A stretch of DNA of 64,000 nt from contig NZ_CP088245.1 of NCBI RefSeq assembly GCF_021117275.1, forward strand, positions 4,838,001-4,902,000. The letters are read 5' to 3'. Positions 28,358-37,979 of this stretch are shown piece by piece (the first letter of the stretch is position 1; each line of letters begins with the position of its first letter). Under the pieces are notes generated by a model, which was not told the origin of the DNA, ran no database searches, and saw only the letters and a program-made list of their open reading frames with translations. Source of the DNA: Metabacillus sp. B2-18. Lineage in GTDB: Bacteria; Bacillota; Bacilli; Bacillales; Bacillaceae. The translations under genes were made by a program, and so were the position numbers.

Positions 28358-29298
28358 TGCTTGTAGCCTACTTTCCTGGAAATGCGCGGATCTATCACCA
28401 TTTGAATCACATCTACTAGTAAATTACTAATAATAAACAAACTTGCTCCAATCAACACATAGCACTGAATAACTGGTATATCACGATTAAAAATCGCTTC
28501 AATAAAATAACGACCAAAGCCAGGCCAAGAAAAAACAGCTTCAACGATAATGGTACCTGTTAAAAGTTTTCCAAGATTCATTCCTAACCCGGTAATCATC
28601 GGCGAAATCGCAATCCTTAACACATGCTTCGCCATAATTGTTTTTTCTTTAATTCCCCTTGTTCTCGCATAAAGCACATAAGGCTCATTCATATTTTCAA
28701 GCACACTAGCACGTAACAATCTTGTGTAAATCGCAATTAACGGAAGAGCCAGGGTTACTGAAGGTAGAACAAGATGCTGCCATGTTCCGGTTCCTTCAAC
28801 TGGAAATAGATCGAGCTTTACAGAAAAGAAAAAAATAAAAAGATATCCAAGCCAAAAAGAGGGGATGGAAGCCCCTATAAAGGAAAGAAATCGACTAAAG
28901 TGATCTATCATACTATTTTTCTTTATTCCAGCAAGAAAGCCAAGAGGAACACTAACAAGGATCGCTATTAAAATACTGCCCAGTGCTAACTGAATAGTAG
29001 CTGGAATTCGAGTGATGACCTCATCCCAAACAGGCTTATTCGAAACATAAGATATGCCAAAATCAAGCTGGCATATCTTTATAATAGAATTTACATATTG
29101 AATGAAAAATGGCTGATCTAAGCCAAACTCTTGTCTTTTTTGTTCCAAGAGTTCATCAGTTGGTTGAATATGGGCCGCAGTTAAATAAGCTTCAGCCGGA
29201 TCTACCGGTGAAAGATGAATCATTCCGGTTGTCACAAGTGCTGCCAAAAGAAAAACCGGAACGATCGAGAACATTCGCTTTAAAATAAAAGTGCCCAT
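28354..29298 (-). CDS. nikB: nickel-type ABC transporter permease NikB
   Basis: A 314-residue permease of the DppB/OppB/NikB class with six hydrophobic helices. Family blocks are the N-terminal RMFSIVPVFLLAALV helix, FGLDQPFFIQYVNS, DFGISYVSNKPV and the EAA-type loop ARTRGIKEKTIMAKHVLR. It starts 25 bases after the binding protein gene ends. It forms the membrane channel with NikC. Confidence 0.9.
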   Translation of the reverse strand: MGTFILKRMFSIVPVFLLAALVTTGMIHLSPVDPAEAYLTAAHIQPTDELLEQKRQEFGLDQPFFIQYVNSIIKICQLDFGISYVSNKPVWDEVITRIPATIQLALGSILIAILVSVPLGFLAGIKKNSMIDHFSRFLSFIGASIPSFWLGYLFIFFFSVKLDLFPVEGTGTWQHLVLPSVTLALPLIAIYTRLLRASVLENMNEPYVLYARTRGIKEKTIMAKHVLRIAISPMITGLGMNLGKLLTGTIIVEAVFSWPGFGRYFIEAIFNRDIPVIQCYVLIGASLFIISNLLVDVIQMVIDPRISRKVGYKQ

Positions 29299-29323
29299 AA
29301 ATACCTCCTGATACTACTACTTC

Positions 29324-30949
29324 CTACTTCGTGCTAATATTTGTAAATGGATGCTCATCACGATTAGCAGGGAAAGTAAAGTTCGTTACATCCTTTTGAT
29401 AGATTGCAGTTTTCTTAATATAAGAAATAGGAATAAGCGCTCCCTGTTCTTGTATCGATGTTAAGATTGATGTATATAGCTGCTGACGTTGTGCCTCATC
29501 AGTTGTCTTAGGAACCTCTGCAATTTGTTTCAATAAATCAGCTTTGTTTGGATAAGCTGATATTGCCTCATTAAATCCAAATCCTTCTGACGCAACAACG
29601 TTTAAGAACGTGTGTGGATCATAAGGAGCTCCATAGTTACTAAAGAAATTCACGTCAAATTCATTATCCTTAAAGCGTTGAACCTGCTCAGTTAGTTCAA
29701 CTCCTACAATGTTTAATTTTACACCAATTGCTGCCCATTCAGATTGAATCACTTCAGCCATTGTTTTTTGAATTTGTTCTGCTGAGTCATACATTAGCTC
29801 AAATTCAAGAGGTTGTCCATCTTTTTCACGAACCGTTTCTCCTTCAGAAAGCGTCCAACCTGCTTCGTCTAATAACGATTTTGCTTTTTCTACATCATAA
29901 TCAATGACAGTTGCACCATTGTCTTTTGTATAAGGTAAGTTTGTTGGCAGGATATAGTCTGCTTTTTCTTCATAACCTGACGTAACACCCTCAACTAAAG
30001 CTTCCTTATTAAATGCATAATGTAACGCTTGGCGTACTTTTTCATCAGAAAGCTGTTCTTTCTTCGAATTTAAAACAAGCTGTCTTGTTGCAACTGGCTC
30101 AGAAATACTAGATTCATAGTTTTCTGTTGATTCTAACTGTTTGAAAGCATCTAAACTAATTGTTCCTTCACCATAAAGGAGATCGATTTCACCTTTTTCA
30201 AACGCTAGAACTCTTGTTTCGGCATCAGGAATAACTTTCACAGTGATTTTCTCTTCTTTTGGAAGCTCACCCCAGTACTCTTCATTACGCTTGAAAACTG
30301 CATATTCATCTACTTTATAGTCTTCTAGCACCCATGGACCTGTTCCGACTGGTTCTACGATACCTTTTGAAGTATCACCATCCTCAGGAAACCCTGCTTC
30401 GCCTAAGAATCGAACTGGTCGAACAACGGCTAATTCCTGAATGGTTGGATAATAAGCTTCTGTTAAAGTTAGCTTGAATGTACTTTCATCAACAACTTCA
30501 GTTGAAGCAATTTTTGATAGAAACCCTAACCAGCTATGCATATCTAAATGATTTAAAATGGTATCAAAATTCTTTTTCACAACTTCGGCATTAAAGCTCG
30601 TTCCATCAGAAAACTTTACACCTTCTCGAAGATGAAACGTATATTCCTTACCATCCTCAGAAATATCCCAAGACTCTGCAAGATGCGGTTTTAGCTCTCC
30701 ACCTTCTTGATAGCTAACTAATGGTTCATATACCATTGATTGCGCAAATAATTGTGAAGGATTATACACATGCGGATTCATTTCACCTATATCTCTAGGC
30801 CAAGCAAACGTCAGCATATTTTCTTCGCCTTTTTCCTCTGAGCCTGCTACTTCTTCACTGCTATTAGCACACCCTAGCAAAACTGAAGATAAAATAAAAA
30901 TAAAAACTGATAATAATAACCCTCTACGATGATGTAACTTCTTATCCAA
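29324..30949 (-). CDS. nikA: nickel-binding lipoprotein NikA (ABC transporter)
   Basis: A 541-residue solute-binding lipoprotein. The lipobox is SSVLLGCANSS. The sequence after it (LTFAWPRDIGEMNPHVYNPS, then FAQSMVYEPLVSY) matches E. coli NikA closely by memory, as do IGEM-type domain ends such as GTGPWVLEDYK and YGAPYDPHTFLN, so I call nickel or nickel-metallophore uptake and not peptide uptake. The start is placed at TTG 30949 because TGGGAGGAAAGAATT precedes it; an upstream ATG at 30988 would overlap the promoter -10. A consensus promoter and a Fur-like operator lie just upstream. No urease or hydrogenase gene is in the window. Confidence 0.88.
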   Translation of the reverse strand: MDKKLHHRRGLLLSVFIFILSSVLLGCANSSEEVAGSEEKGEENMLTFAWPRDIGEMNPHVYNPSQLFAQSMVYEPLVSYQEGGELKPHLAESWDISEDGKEYTFHLREGVKFSDGTSFNAEVVKKNFDTILNHLDMHSWLGFLSKIASTEVVDESTFKLTLTEAYYPTIQELAVVRPVRFLGEAGFPEDGDTSKGIVEPVGTGPWVLEDYKVDEYAVFKRNEEYWGELPKEEKITVKVIPDAETRVLAFEKGEIDLLYGEGTISLDAFKQLESTENYESSISEPVATRQLVLNSKKEQLSDEKVRQALHYAFNKEALVEGVTSGYEEKADYILPTNLPYTKDNGATVIDYDVEKAKSLLDEAGWTLSEGETVREKDGQPLEFELMYDSAEQIQKTMAEVIQSEWAAIGVKLNIVGVELTEQVQRFKDNEFDVNFFSNYGAPYDPHTFLNVVASEGFGFNEAISAYPNKADLLKQIAEVPKTTDEAQRQQLYTSILTSIQEQGALIPISYIKKTAIYQKDVTNFTFPANRDEHPFTNISTK

Positions 30950-30972
30950 AATTCTTTCCTCCCAAACGCAAT

Positions 30973-30987
30973 TGATAATTGTTTTCA
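30973..30987. promoter_or_regulatory. Fur-family operator upstream of nikA
   Basis: TGATAATTGTTTTCA matches the 7-1-7 Fur-type box TGATAATnATTATCA (read on the other strand TGAAAACAATTATCA) at 12 of 14 positions. It sits immediately downstream of the -10 hexamer, covering the start-site region, ideal for metal-dependent repression. Fur, or a nickel- or zinc-sensing relative, could bind. Confidence 0.65.
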
Positions 30988-31016
30988 ATTGTATGAGAAG
31001 TAAGGGGAACTGTCAA
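30988..31016 (-). promoter_or_regulatory. sigma-A promoter of the nik operon
   Basis: On the minus strand TTGACA (31016-31011) and TACAAT (30993-30988) are separated by exactly 17 bases, nearly full consensus, 39 bases before the nikA start. Confidence 0.85.
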
Positions 31017-31044
31017 TAGAATTGTGGGAATTTTCTGGGTTGTG

Positions 31045-31115
31045 GTGCCTGTCACTTCCCGAGTTTTGTCGAACTGTTTGGTTTGGGTGCCTGTCACTTC
31101 CCGAAATTTGTCGAA
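31045..31115 (+). repeat. dispersed ~29-bp repeat, two direct copies between nik operon and racA
   Basis: Copies at 31045-31073 (GTGCCTGTCAC-TTCCCGAG-TTTTGTCGAA) and 31087-31115 (GTGCCTGTCAC-TTCCCGAA-ATTTGTCGAA), 42 bases apart, on the plus strand in the racA upstream region. Both end in the Spo0A-box core TGTCGAA. Confidence 0.9.
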
Positions 31116-31303
31116 CCCTTCACAATATGTAAAACATCCACTTTCTTTGCCGAATTGGTTCTTGTTTTGTCTAATGTGAAGGGAACTTTCTTTTTAGGTC
31201 GAAATTCTACTCTAGTAAGTTCCTTAACAATTTCTGTTCTTAGGATTGGCGCAACGAGGAGTTTTGGACTTGTACTTATATCAGTATCAGGGGAGGAGAA
31301 AAG

Positions 31304-31819
31304 ATGAGTACAGCTGCTGTTGCAAAGTCACTTGGGGTTTCGAGAAGAACGTTAATGAGATGGGTAGATCAGTTAGATTTGGAGCTAGAGAAAAACGAGC
31401 TGGGACACTATCAATTTTCAGATGCAGATATAGAGAGATTAAAACAACTGCAAAACAATCCGACAGTCACCCCAACACCTGCTAATGAGCAAACACGAAA
31501 GGGGACTATTACTCAAATGGTATCATTAGATGAAAGCAAAGTAGATTCCTTAACACAAAGGATCGAAGAAGTAGAACGAAAAGTTCAAAGCAAGGCTGAT
31601 GGAGTCGTATCCTACCAACTTCTTCAACATCGAAGAGAGATGGAAGAATTACAAAGCACAATTAAAAAGCTAGAGCTTCGAATTGAAGAGCTTGAGCAAG
31701 AAAAACTTTCGAAAAAACAAGAATTTGGTAAAGATCCTTCTCTTGTTTTTGATCAAACAAAAGCACCAGCGAAGCCATCGCGCAGAAAAGGGTTAATTAG
31801 TTCTATTTTAGGTTTTTAA
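31304..31819 (+). CDS. racA: chromosome-anchoring protein RacA
   Basis: Sporulation protein that binds origin-proximal DNA and DivIVA to attach the chromosome to the cell pole before asymmetric division. The 171-residue protein has a MerR-type winged helix-turn-helix at residues 3-50 (TAAVAKSLGVSRRTLMRWV), a linker, a coiled coil (about 75-140) and a basic C-terminal tail (KPSRRKGLISSILGF). Length and layout match B. subtilis RacA (184 residues), and the neighbourhood is right. GGGGAGGAGAAAAG precedes the ATG. Two copies of the Spo0A-box-ending repeat lie 190-260 bases upstream. Confidence 0.85.
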   Translation: MSTAAVAKSLGVSRRTLMRWVDQLDLELEKNELGHYQFSDADIERLKQLQNNPTVTPTPANEQTRKGTITQMVSLDESKVDSLTQRIEEVERKVQSKADGVVSYQLLQHRREMEELQSTIKKLELRIEELEQEKLSKKQEFGKDPSLVFDQTKAPAKPSRRKGLISSILGF

Positions 31820-31847
31820 GGGGCGAAATGCCCCCTCTTATTTCTTT
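31819..31847 (+). terminator. probable terminator of racA
   Basis: GGGGC pairs with GCCCC around GAAAT, followed by the T-rich CTTATTTCTTTTC, starting at the racA stop. Short stem, moderate support. It also overlaps the end of the converging lipoprotein gene. Confidence 0.5.
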
Positions 31848-32272
31848 TCTACATTTACATCTATTCGATATCTTGGTAAAGCCGTAATCATGTTTTTATG
31901 AATTTCCTTCGTTTTCTCCTTCATTTCTTTTTTTGAAAGATCCTCAGTTGTATATACCGTCACATTTATATGGTTTGCATTCATGTTGACTCTTCCTAAT
32001 GATAAGGTATCGTCATTCATAATTGCCTCTTCTAATTTACTTTGGTCATCCCCTTTGTCGGGTCTTGTTTCTGTTAGATCAATGAAATTTGGGTTTTGGT
32101 TTGGAACAAACTGCTCATCGTCGAGCTCTTGGTTATCATATGTGCCATGACCATCCCTCATCAATCTTAACCCGTTTACGTCTTCTTGTTGGGGCTCATA
32201 GCGTTCTCCTGCTTGAAACTGGCAGCCTGCCATACAAAAGCAGAGGATAGATAAGATAAGTACCTTTTTCAT
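31838..32272 (-). CDS. YhcN/YlaJ-family sporulation lipoprotein
   Basis: A 144-residue lipoprotein: signal peptide MKKVLILSILCFCMAGC with the lipidated Cys, then an acidic linker and a YhcN/YlaJ-type domain (about 80-140) including SLGRVNMNANHINVTVYT and ITALPRYRIDVNVEKK. Family members associate with spores or germination, though a molecular role is not established. The ATG at 32272 is preceded by AGGAGGTGCAAAAA; a GTG three codons upstream overlaps the ribosome site. It converges with racA. Confidence 0.82.
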   Translation of the reverse strand: MKKVLILSILCFCMAGCQFQAGERYEPQQEDVNGLRLMRDGHGTYDNQELDDEQFVPNQNPNFIDLTETRPDKGDDQSKLEEAIMNDDTLSLGRVNMNANHINVTVYTTEDLSKKEMKEKTKEIHKNMITALPRYRIDVNVEKK

Positions 32273-32346
32273 TTTTTGCACCTCCTAGTTTGTAGGATGC
32301 CCGATGATTTTCTTTTCATGAGGGGAAATGAGGACGTATGGGGGTG

Positions 32347-32706
32347 GATGAAGACCATTTTCCTTCATTCAAGACGCTATGTTGGTCTTCATCTCTCTTA
32401 TGAAGACCATCTCCCTTCTTTCGAAACGCTGTAATGGTCTTCATCTCTACTATGAAGACCATTTCCCTTCTTTCAAGCCGCTATGTTGGTCTTCATCTCT
32501 CTTATGAAGACCATCTCCTTTCTTTCGTAACGCTATAATGGTCTTCATCACCCCTATGAAGACCATCTCCCTTCTTTTGAAACGCTATAACGGTCTTCAT
32601 CACCCCTATGAAGACCATCTCCCTTCTTTTGAAACGCTATAACGGTCTTCATCACCCCTATGAAGACCATCTCCCTTCATTCGAACCGCCATAATAGTCT
32701 TCATCA
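32347..32706. repeat. 52-bp tandem hairpin array 2, left part
   Basis: Hairpin cores start at 32384, 32436, 32488, 32540, 32592, 32644 and 32696, each 52 bases apart. The core is GGTCTTCAT-7 nt-ATGAAGACC (25 bp) and the spacer is 27 bp, such as ATCTCCCTTCTTTCGAAACG plus CTATAAT. Two neighbouring units (32540-32643 region) are nearly identical. The seventh core is cut after TTCATCA by the IS21-type element. Confidence 0.95.
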
Positions 32707-32797
32707 TATAAATGCTAATTTAAAAATGAACAAAGATGATTACATAAGAATGTACAGTTTTGTGATGTACATGCATACTTAGTTTGAGGTGGAGAGA

Positions 32798-32902
32798 ATG
32801 CATGTACAGCTAGATTTAACGACAGAGATAGAAGTAAAAAGTCTAGAAGATTTACCAAAGTTAAAATTTCTAATGGAGAGCTTAAAACATGAAAATAAAT
32901 AA
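32798..32902 (+). CDS. small ORF upstream of istA
   Basis: A 34-codon frame beginning MHVQLDLTTEIEVKSLEDLP with GAGGTGGAGAGA before its ATG. Its end overlaps the istA start by 14 bases in another frame (TTAAAACATGAAAATAAATAA carries both), which suggests translational coupling to istA. I do not know a function; it could be a leader that regulates transposase translation. Confidence 0.5.
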   Translation: MHVQLDLTTEIEVKSLEDLPKLKFLMESLKHENK

Positions 32903-34080
32903 AAGTAAGATAGGGCGAGAATTGGGAGTAGATCGGAGGACTGTGGATCGATATTTAAATGGAAAGGGGCCAAGTAAAACCCGTAATAGAAAATCTAGAA
33001 TAGATGAGTTATATGGTGTTATATCAGACCTACTCTCAAAGGATTCAATACAAACTTTTTACTACAAGAGAGTTCTTTGGGAGTACTTAAAGGATAACCA
33101 TAGTTTGAACTGTTCCCAGTCATCTTTCCGACGATACATATCAAACAAACCTGAGTTCCAAGCATATTTTACCGATGGTAAAAGAACTCAAGCAACACAA
33201 TCTGTTGTTCGTTATGAAACCCCTCCGGGGGAACAGGCTCAATTCGACTGGAAGGAGAACATAAAATACATAACGTGTGATGGGGAGATTATACACGTTA
33301 ATGTAGGAGTGTTGGTGTTAGGAAATTCAAGGTTTAAGTCTTATGGTTTAACCATGTCCAAATCACAAAGTATATTAATGTCCTTTTTGATGGAGTGCTT
33401 TGAAGCAATTGGTGGAGTACCAAAGATCATTTTAACGGACAATATGAAAACAGTAATGGATGAACATAGAACAGAGTATTCAAAAGGAGTGGTTAATGAA
33501 CGATTTGAACAGTTTGCCAGTGATAGTGGATTTGAAATCAAACCTTGTATTGCAGGAAGGCCAAGGACAAAAGGGAAAGTAGAGAGTATTATGAAGCTCT
33601 TAGATGAGATTCATGCTTATCAGGGTAAATTCACTTACGAAGGACTTCACCAATTTGTTCAAAAGCTTTGTGAACGCCATAATCAAAGTTTTAATCAAGG
33701 AAATAGAAAGATTCCAATACTTGCTTTAAAACAAGAAAAGAGTCACTTACTCCCCCTACCAAGGAAAGAAATAAGAGACTCTTATAAGATCAAACACAAG
33801 CTTGTAAAGGTTAACCCTGCGAGCATGATTACGTACAAATCAAACCAGTATTCAGTACCAGCTGAATACAAAGGGAAAACCGTTGGTTTACAAGTCTATG
33901 ACGATCACATACATGTATATTATAACACGGATTTGATCGCTCAACATCGAATCAGTAGTAAGGTGCTGAATTATAAGGAAGAACATTATACAGACGTATT
34001 GTCACGGGGAATGCCAGACTATCCTGATATTGATGAGCTAGCTAAAAAGAATCTACTGGCAATGGATGAGGTGTATAAAA

Positions 34081-34088
<8 letters not shown>
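32889..34088 (+). CDS. istA: IS21-family transposase IstA
   Basis: A 399-residue DDE transposase that cuts and joins the IS21-type ends. The N-terminus is a helix-turn-helix (KIGRELGVDRRTVDRYLNG, residues 7-25). The rve catalytic core begins near residue 115 with the first Asp in GEQAQFDWKENI, the second in ILTDNMKTV and the Glu in RTKGKVESIM. A C-terminal beta domain has YSVPAEYKGKTVGLQVYDD. No internal stop. No ribosome site of its own was seen; it probably depends on the overlapping small ORF. istB begins 8 bases before its stop. Confidence 0.94.
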
Positions 34089-34835
<747 letters not shown>

Positions 34836-34888
34836 TTTTGTACATTCTTAAACGATCAAAATTGTACATCGTTAGCTTGACATTTACA

Positions 34889-34951
34889 TTCATCACCCTT
34901 ATGAAGAGCATCTCCCTTCATTCGAACCGCCATAATGGTCTTCATCTCTAC
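34889..34951. repeat. 52-bp tandem hairpin array 2, right part
   Basis: After the IS21 right end the array resumes with TTCATCACCCTTATGAAGAGC, completing the interrupted core, then one spacer and the next half core GGTCTTCATCTCTAC at 34937, where the array ends. Confidence 0.92.
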
Positions 34952-34989
34952 AATTTAAAAATTCACACCCTGCTTTGGCAGTCCGGAAC

Positions 34990-35027
34990 AAAAAAACAGC
35001 CCAATTTCATCAAAAATTGGACTGTTC
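34990..35027 (-). terminator. terminator downstream of tdk
   Basis: On the minus strand AACAGTCCAATTTTTG pairs with AAATTGGGCTGTT around a short loop and is followed by seven T. It is 120 bases after the tdk stop; the repeat copy lies between them. Confidence 0.8.
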
Positions 35028-35072
35028 AATTTAAATAAATATTTTTTTAGTTGTCAGACAACACTCAAGCCA

Positions 35073-35101
35073 TTCGACAAAATCCGGGAAGTGACAGGCA
35101 C
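35073..35101 (-). repeat. dispersed ~29-bp repeat, copy downstream of tdk
   Basis: GTGCCTGTCAC-TTCCCGGA-TTTTGTCGAA on the minus strand, between the tdk stop and its terminator, so it would be part of the tdk mRNA 3' end. GC-rich sequence (GCCGCGGCGC) surrounds it. Confidence 0.88.
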
Positions 35102-35146
35102 CGCCAGCTAGACGCAGACAGGCATCGCCGCGGCGCAACCCCAACC

Positions 35147-35764
35147 CTACTTCACCACATTACTCTCTCTCTTAAAGTCCTTTACCGGTGCGCCCGGTAC
35201 TTCGTGGTGGTGTCTGCATCTTGGTTCGTAGGATTCAGAGGCACCGACTAGGATGATTGGGTCGTCATAGGATGCTGGTTTGCCGTTGATGAGTCTTTGG
35301 GTACGGCTTGCAGGAGATCCACAGACAGAGCATACAGCTTGAAGCTTTGTGACGGATTCAGCTAGTGACATTAGGGCAGGAACTACGCTGAAAGGTTCTC
35401 CTCTGAAGTCTTGGTCAAGTCCAGCTGCAAGGACGCGGTAGCCTTGATCGGCTAGTAGAGTTAGGACGTCAACAATTTGTTCATCGAAGAATTGGACTTC
35501 ATCGACTGCGATGACGTCTGTTTTTTCTGTTATATATTCAAAAATCTCAACTGATGCAGCGAGTGGTTTGCATATGATGGCTGTTCCGTTATGGGAAACA
35601 ACACTTTCTTCGCTGTATCGATTGTCGATTACAGGTTTAAATACTTTTACTTCTTGTTTTGCAAATTGAGCTCGTCTTACGCGACGAATGAGCTCCTCTG
35701 ATTTGCCTGAGAACATGCTTCCGCAAATGATTTCAAGCCATCCACTTTGCTTCATTACATACAT
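35147..35764 (-). CDS. tdk: thymidine kinase
   Basis: Phosphorylates thymidine with ATP for pyrimidine salvage. 205 residues. Start [12 protein letters not shown] at 35764 is supported by AAGGGAGAGGCC and by the family start; the frame stays open 66 bases further up. The Walker [13 protein letters not shown], the DEVQFFD metal/base motif, and the zinc-binding cysteines and histidines (AVCSVCG and CRHHHEV) are all present. The C-terminus ([14 protein letters not shown]) differs from B. subtilis. Backbone position upstream of rpmE's end. Confidence 0.95.
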   Translation of the reverse strand: MYVMKQSGWLEIICGSMFSGKSEELIRRVRRAQFAKQEVKVFKPVIDNRYSEESVVSHNGTAIICKPLAASVEIFEYITEKTDVIAVDEVQFFDEQIVDVLTLLADQGYRVLAAGLDQDFRGEPFSVVPALMSLAESVTKLQAVCSVCGSPASRTQRLINGKPASYDDPIILVGASESYEPRCRHHHEVPGAPVKDFKRESNVVK

Positions 35765-35930
35765 TGAAACGGCCTCTCCCTTCGTTGCCCCGAGTTTACT
35801 CGGACAACCGATTCCTGGTAAAGTGATCATCTATTATGACATGTATTATACATGGTATCAACGTTCAAAAACCCTACCAATATATGTAGGATAACCAAAT
35901 TTTAGTGTGAAAATTGTAAAAGTGGGCGTG

Positions 35931-35965
35931 AAAAAACAGGCAAGAGCCAAAATGTCCTGCCTGTT
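35931..35965 (-). terminator. terminator of rpmE
   Basis: On the minus strand AACAGGCA pairs with TGCCTGTT around a 15-base loop, followed by TTTTCAC. It lies 15 bases after the rpmE stop. Confidence 0.72.
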
Positions 35966-35979
35966 TGGAAAAAGCCTTA

Positions 35980-36192
35980 TTATTGTTGTTGTGACTTAAG
36001 GCCGTATTTTTTGTTGAATTTATCTACACGTCCACCTGCATCTGCAAATTTTTGACGTCCAGTGTAGAATGGATGGCACTCAGAACAAACCTCAACTTTG
36101 ATCTCTTTGTTAGTAGATCCAGTTTCGAATTCGTTACCACATGCACATGTCACCATAACTGTATTATAGTTTGGATGAATTGCTGATTTCAT
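35980..36192 (-). CDS. rpmE: 50S ribosomal protein L31
   Basis: A 70-residue L31 of the zinc-binding type, with cysteines in VTCACGNEF and [16 protein letters not shown], so it may act as a zinc reserve displaced by the zinc-free paralogue under zinc limitation, as in B. subtilis. The start [10 protein letters not shown] at 36192 fits the family and the AAGGAGATGAAAAG site; an ATG three codons upstream overlaps the site. It ends with KYGLKSQQQ. Follows rho downstream in the conserved order. Confidence 0.95.
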   Translation of the reverse strand: MKSAIHPNYNTVMVTCACGNEFETGSTNKEIKVEVCSECHPFYTGRQKFADAGGRVDKFNKKYGLKSQQQ

Positions 36193-36354
36193 TCTTTTCA
36201 TCTCCTTCCGCCCTGAGTCTTTCGAAACAGAGTTATATATCTAGGCTCTCACTCGTCCAACTGACAAGCTGTTTCCTAGAAAAGCACATGATGAAATTAT
36301 AACAAGTGCTTAAACTAAAATCAAGCTGAAGTTAAATATTACTATTTTGATTAT

Positions 36355-37626
36355 TTACCGAGTTCGTGCCTTTTTCATTTCTTCATCTAAGTTACTAAAG
36401 AATTCCTCGTTTGATTTTGATTGACGAAGTTTTCTTAGGAACTTTTCAACAAAATCAGGAGTGTCTGTCATAGATTTACGGATCGCCCATAGTTTTTCAA
36501 GGTGTTCTTTAGGAATAAGAAGCTCTTCTTTTCTTGTTCCAGAACGACGAATATCGATTGCTGGGAAGATACGTTTTTCTGCAAGAGAACGATCAAGGTG
36601 AAGCTCCATGTTACCAGTACCTTTGAATTCTTCGTAAATTACGTCATCCATACGGGAGCCTGTATCAACTAAAGCTGTAGCTAAAATGGTTAAGCTTCCG
36701 CCTTCTTCAATATTACGAGCTGCACCGAAGAAGCGTTTTGGACGGTGGAATGCCGCTGGGTCGATACCACCTGATAATGTACGGCCACTTGGCGGGATGA
36801 CTAAGTTATAAGCACGAGCTAGACGTGTGATGCTGTCCATTAAGATGATCACGTCTTTTTTATGCTCAACTAGGCGCATAGCTCTTTCAAGAACAAGCTC
36901 GGCCACTTTAATATGATTTTCTGGAACCTCATCAAATGTAGAGCTTACAACATCACCAGCTACTGAACGTTCGATGTCAGTTACTTCCTCAGGTCTTTCA
37001 TCGATTAACAGGACGATTAGCTCTGCTTCAGGGTTGTTTGTTGTGATGCTGTTGGCAATTTCCTTTAAAAGCATTGTTTTACCTGCTTTAGGTGGTGCCA
37101 CAATTAAACCACGTTGCCCGAATCCAACTGGTGCAATAAGGTCCATAATTCTTGTAGATAGGTGATTAGGTTTTGTTTCAAGATATATTTGTCTATCTGG
37201 GTATAGAGGAGTTAGTGCTGGGAAGTGAACACGTTCCTTGGCTGTTTCAGGGTCTTCACCGTTTACCGCTTCTACATGAAGTAACCCGTAATAGCGTTCG
37301 TTTTCTTTAGGAGGTCGAACTTTACCTGAAACTTTGTCTCCATTACGTAAGTCAAAGCGTCTGATTTGGGATGCTGAGATATAAATATCCTCTGAGCTTG
37401 GTGAGTAATTAATCGGTCTTAAGAAACCAAATCCTTCAGACTGAATAATTTCCAAAACACCTTCCATAAACAGTAAATCTTCTTGCTCTGCATTTGCTTT
37501 TAAAATCGCAAAAATTAATTCTTTTTTCGTTAGCTTGCTATAGTAAGACACTTTATAGTGACGTGCAAGCTCGTATAATTCTTTCAATTTCATATGTTCC
37601 AATGAAGAAATTGAAACCTGATTCAT
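36355..37626 (-). CDS. rho: transcription termination factor Rho
   Basis: Hexameric RNA-dependent ATPase that ends transcription of untranslated RNA. 423 residues with the N-terminal helical domain ([20 protein letters not shown]), the cold-shock RNA-binding domain ([20 protein letters not shown]) and the RecA-type ATPase with Walker [16 protein letters not shown], Walker [17 protein letters not shown] and the Q-loop [11 protein letters not shown]. The start at 37626 ([10 protein letters not shown]) has AAAGAGTGG upstream. The C-terminal tail is short and basic (MKKARTR). Between rho and murAB, B. subtilis carries glpX, which is missing here. Confidence 0.96.
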   Translation of the reverse strand: MNQVSISSLEHMKLKELYELARHYKVSYYSKLTKKELIFAILKANAEQEDLLFMEGVLEIIQSEGFGFLRPINYSPSSEDIYISASQIRRFDLRNGDKVSGKVRPPKENERYYGLLHVEAVNGEDPETAKERVHFPALTPLYPDRQIYLETKPNHLSTRIMDLIAPVGFGQRGLIVAPPKAGKTMLLKEIANSITTNNPEAELIVLLIDERPEEVTDIERSVAGDVVSSTFDEVPENHIKVAELVLERAMRLVEHKKDVIILMDSITRLARAYNLVIPPSGRTLSGGIDPAAFHRPKRFFGAARNIEEGGSLTILATALVDTGSRMDDVIYEEFKGTGNMELHLDRSLAEKRIFPAIDIRRSGTRKEELLIPKEHLEKLWAIRKSMTDTPDFVEKFLRKLRQSKSNEEFFSNLDEEMKKARTR

Positions 37627-37920
37627 AAAAACACCACTCTTTTTCAATTTTCAATACATCATACTTTCAAACGATCATCATTCAAACTCATTTCATATGT
37701 GAGAACTTGTCTAGTAGCAAATTAGGATGAAGATGATTTGCTCTATGTTGTAAAAGAAGAATAAACATATCACTTTAGGATAGAGAAGGAAATGAAGGTG
37801 AGCTTGAAGTAGATTTTGTAGTTATTCATTCAATGCAGCACTCTTTATTTTTACCCTATTTTTTAGATTTAATCAATCATTTTTGGGATTTTCCATTAAA
37901 AATAGAGCAATTACAAAGAA

Positions 37921-37970
37921 AGTATGATCGTCAAGGACAAAGGTGTTCCTTATCCTTGACGATCATATTT
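37921..37970 (-). terminator. terminator downstream of murAB
   Basis: TATGATCGTCAAGGA pairs with TCCTTGACGATCATA around a 14-base loop that may itself fold (AGGTGTTCCT). On the minus strand CTTTCTTTG follows. The 37627-37920 stretch to its left has no gene. Confidence 0.78.
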
Positions 37971-37979
37971 TACAACTTA

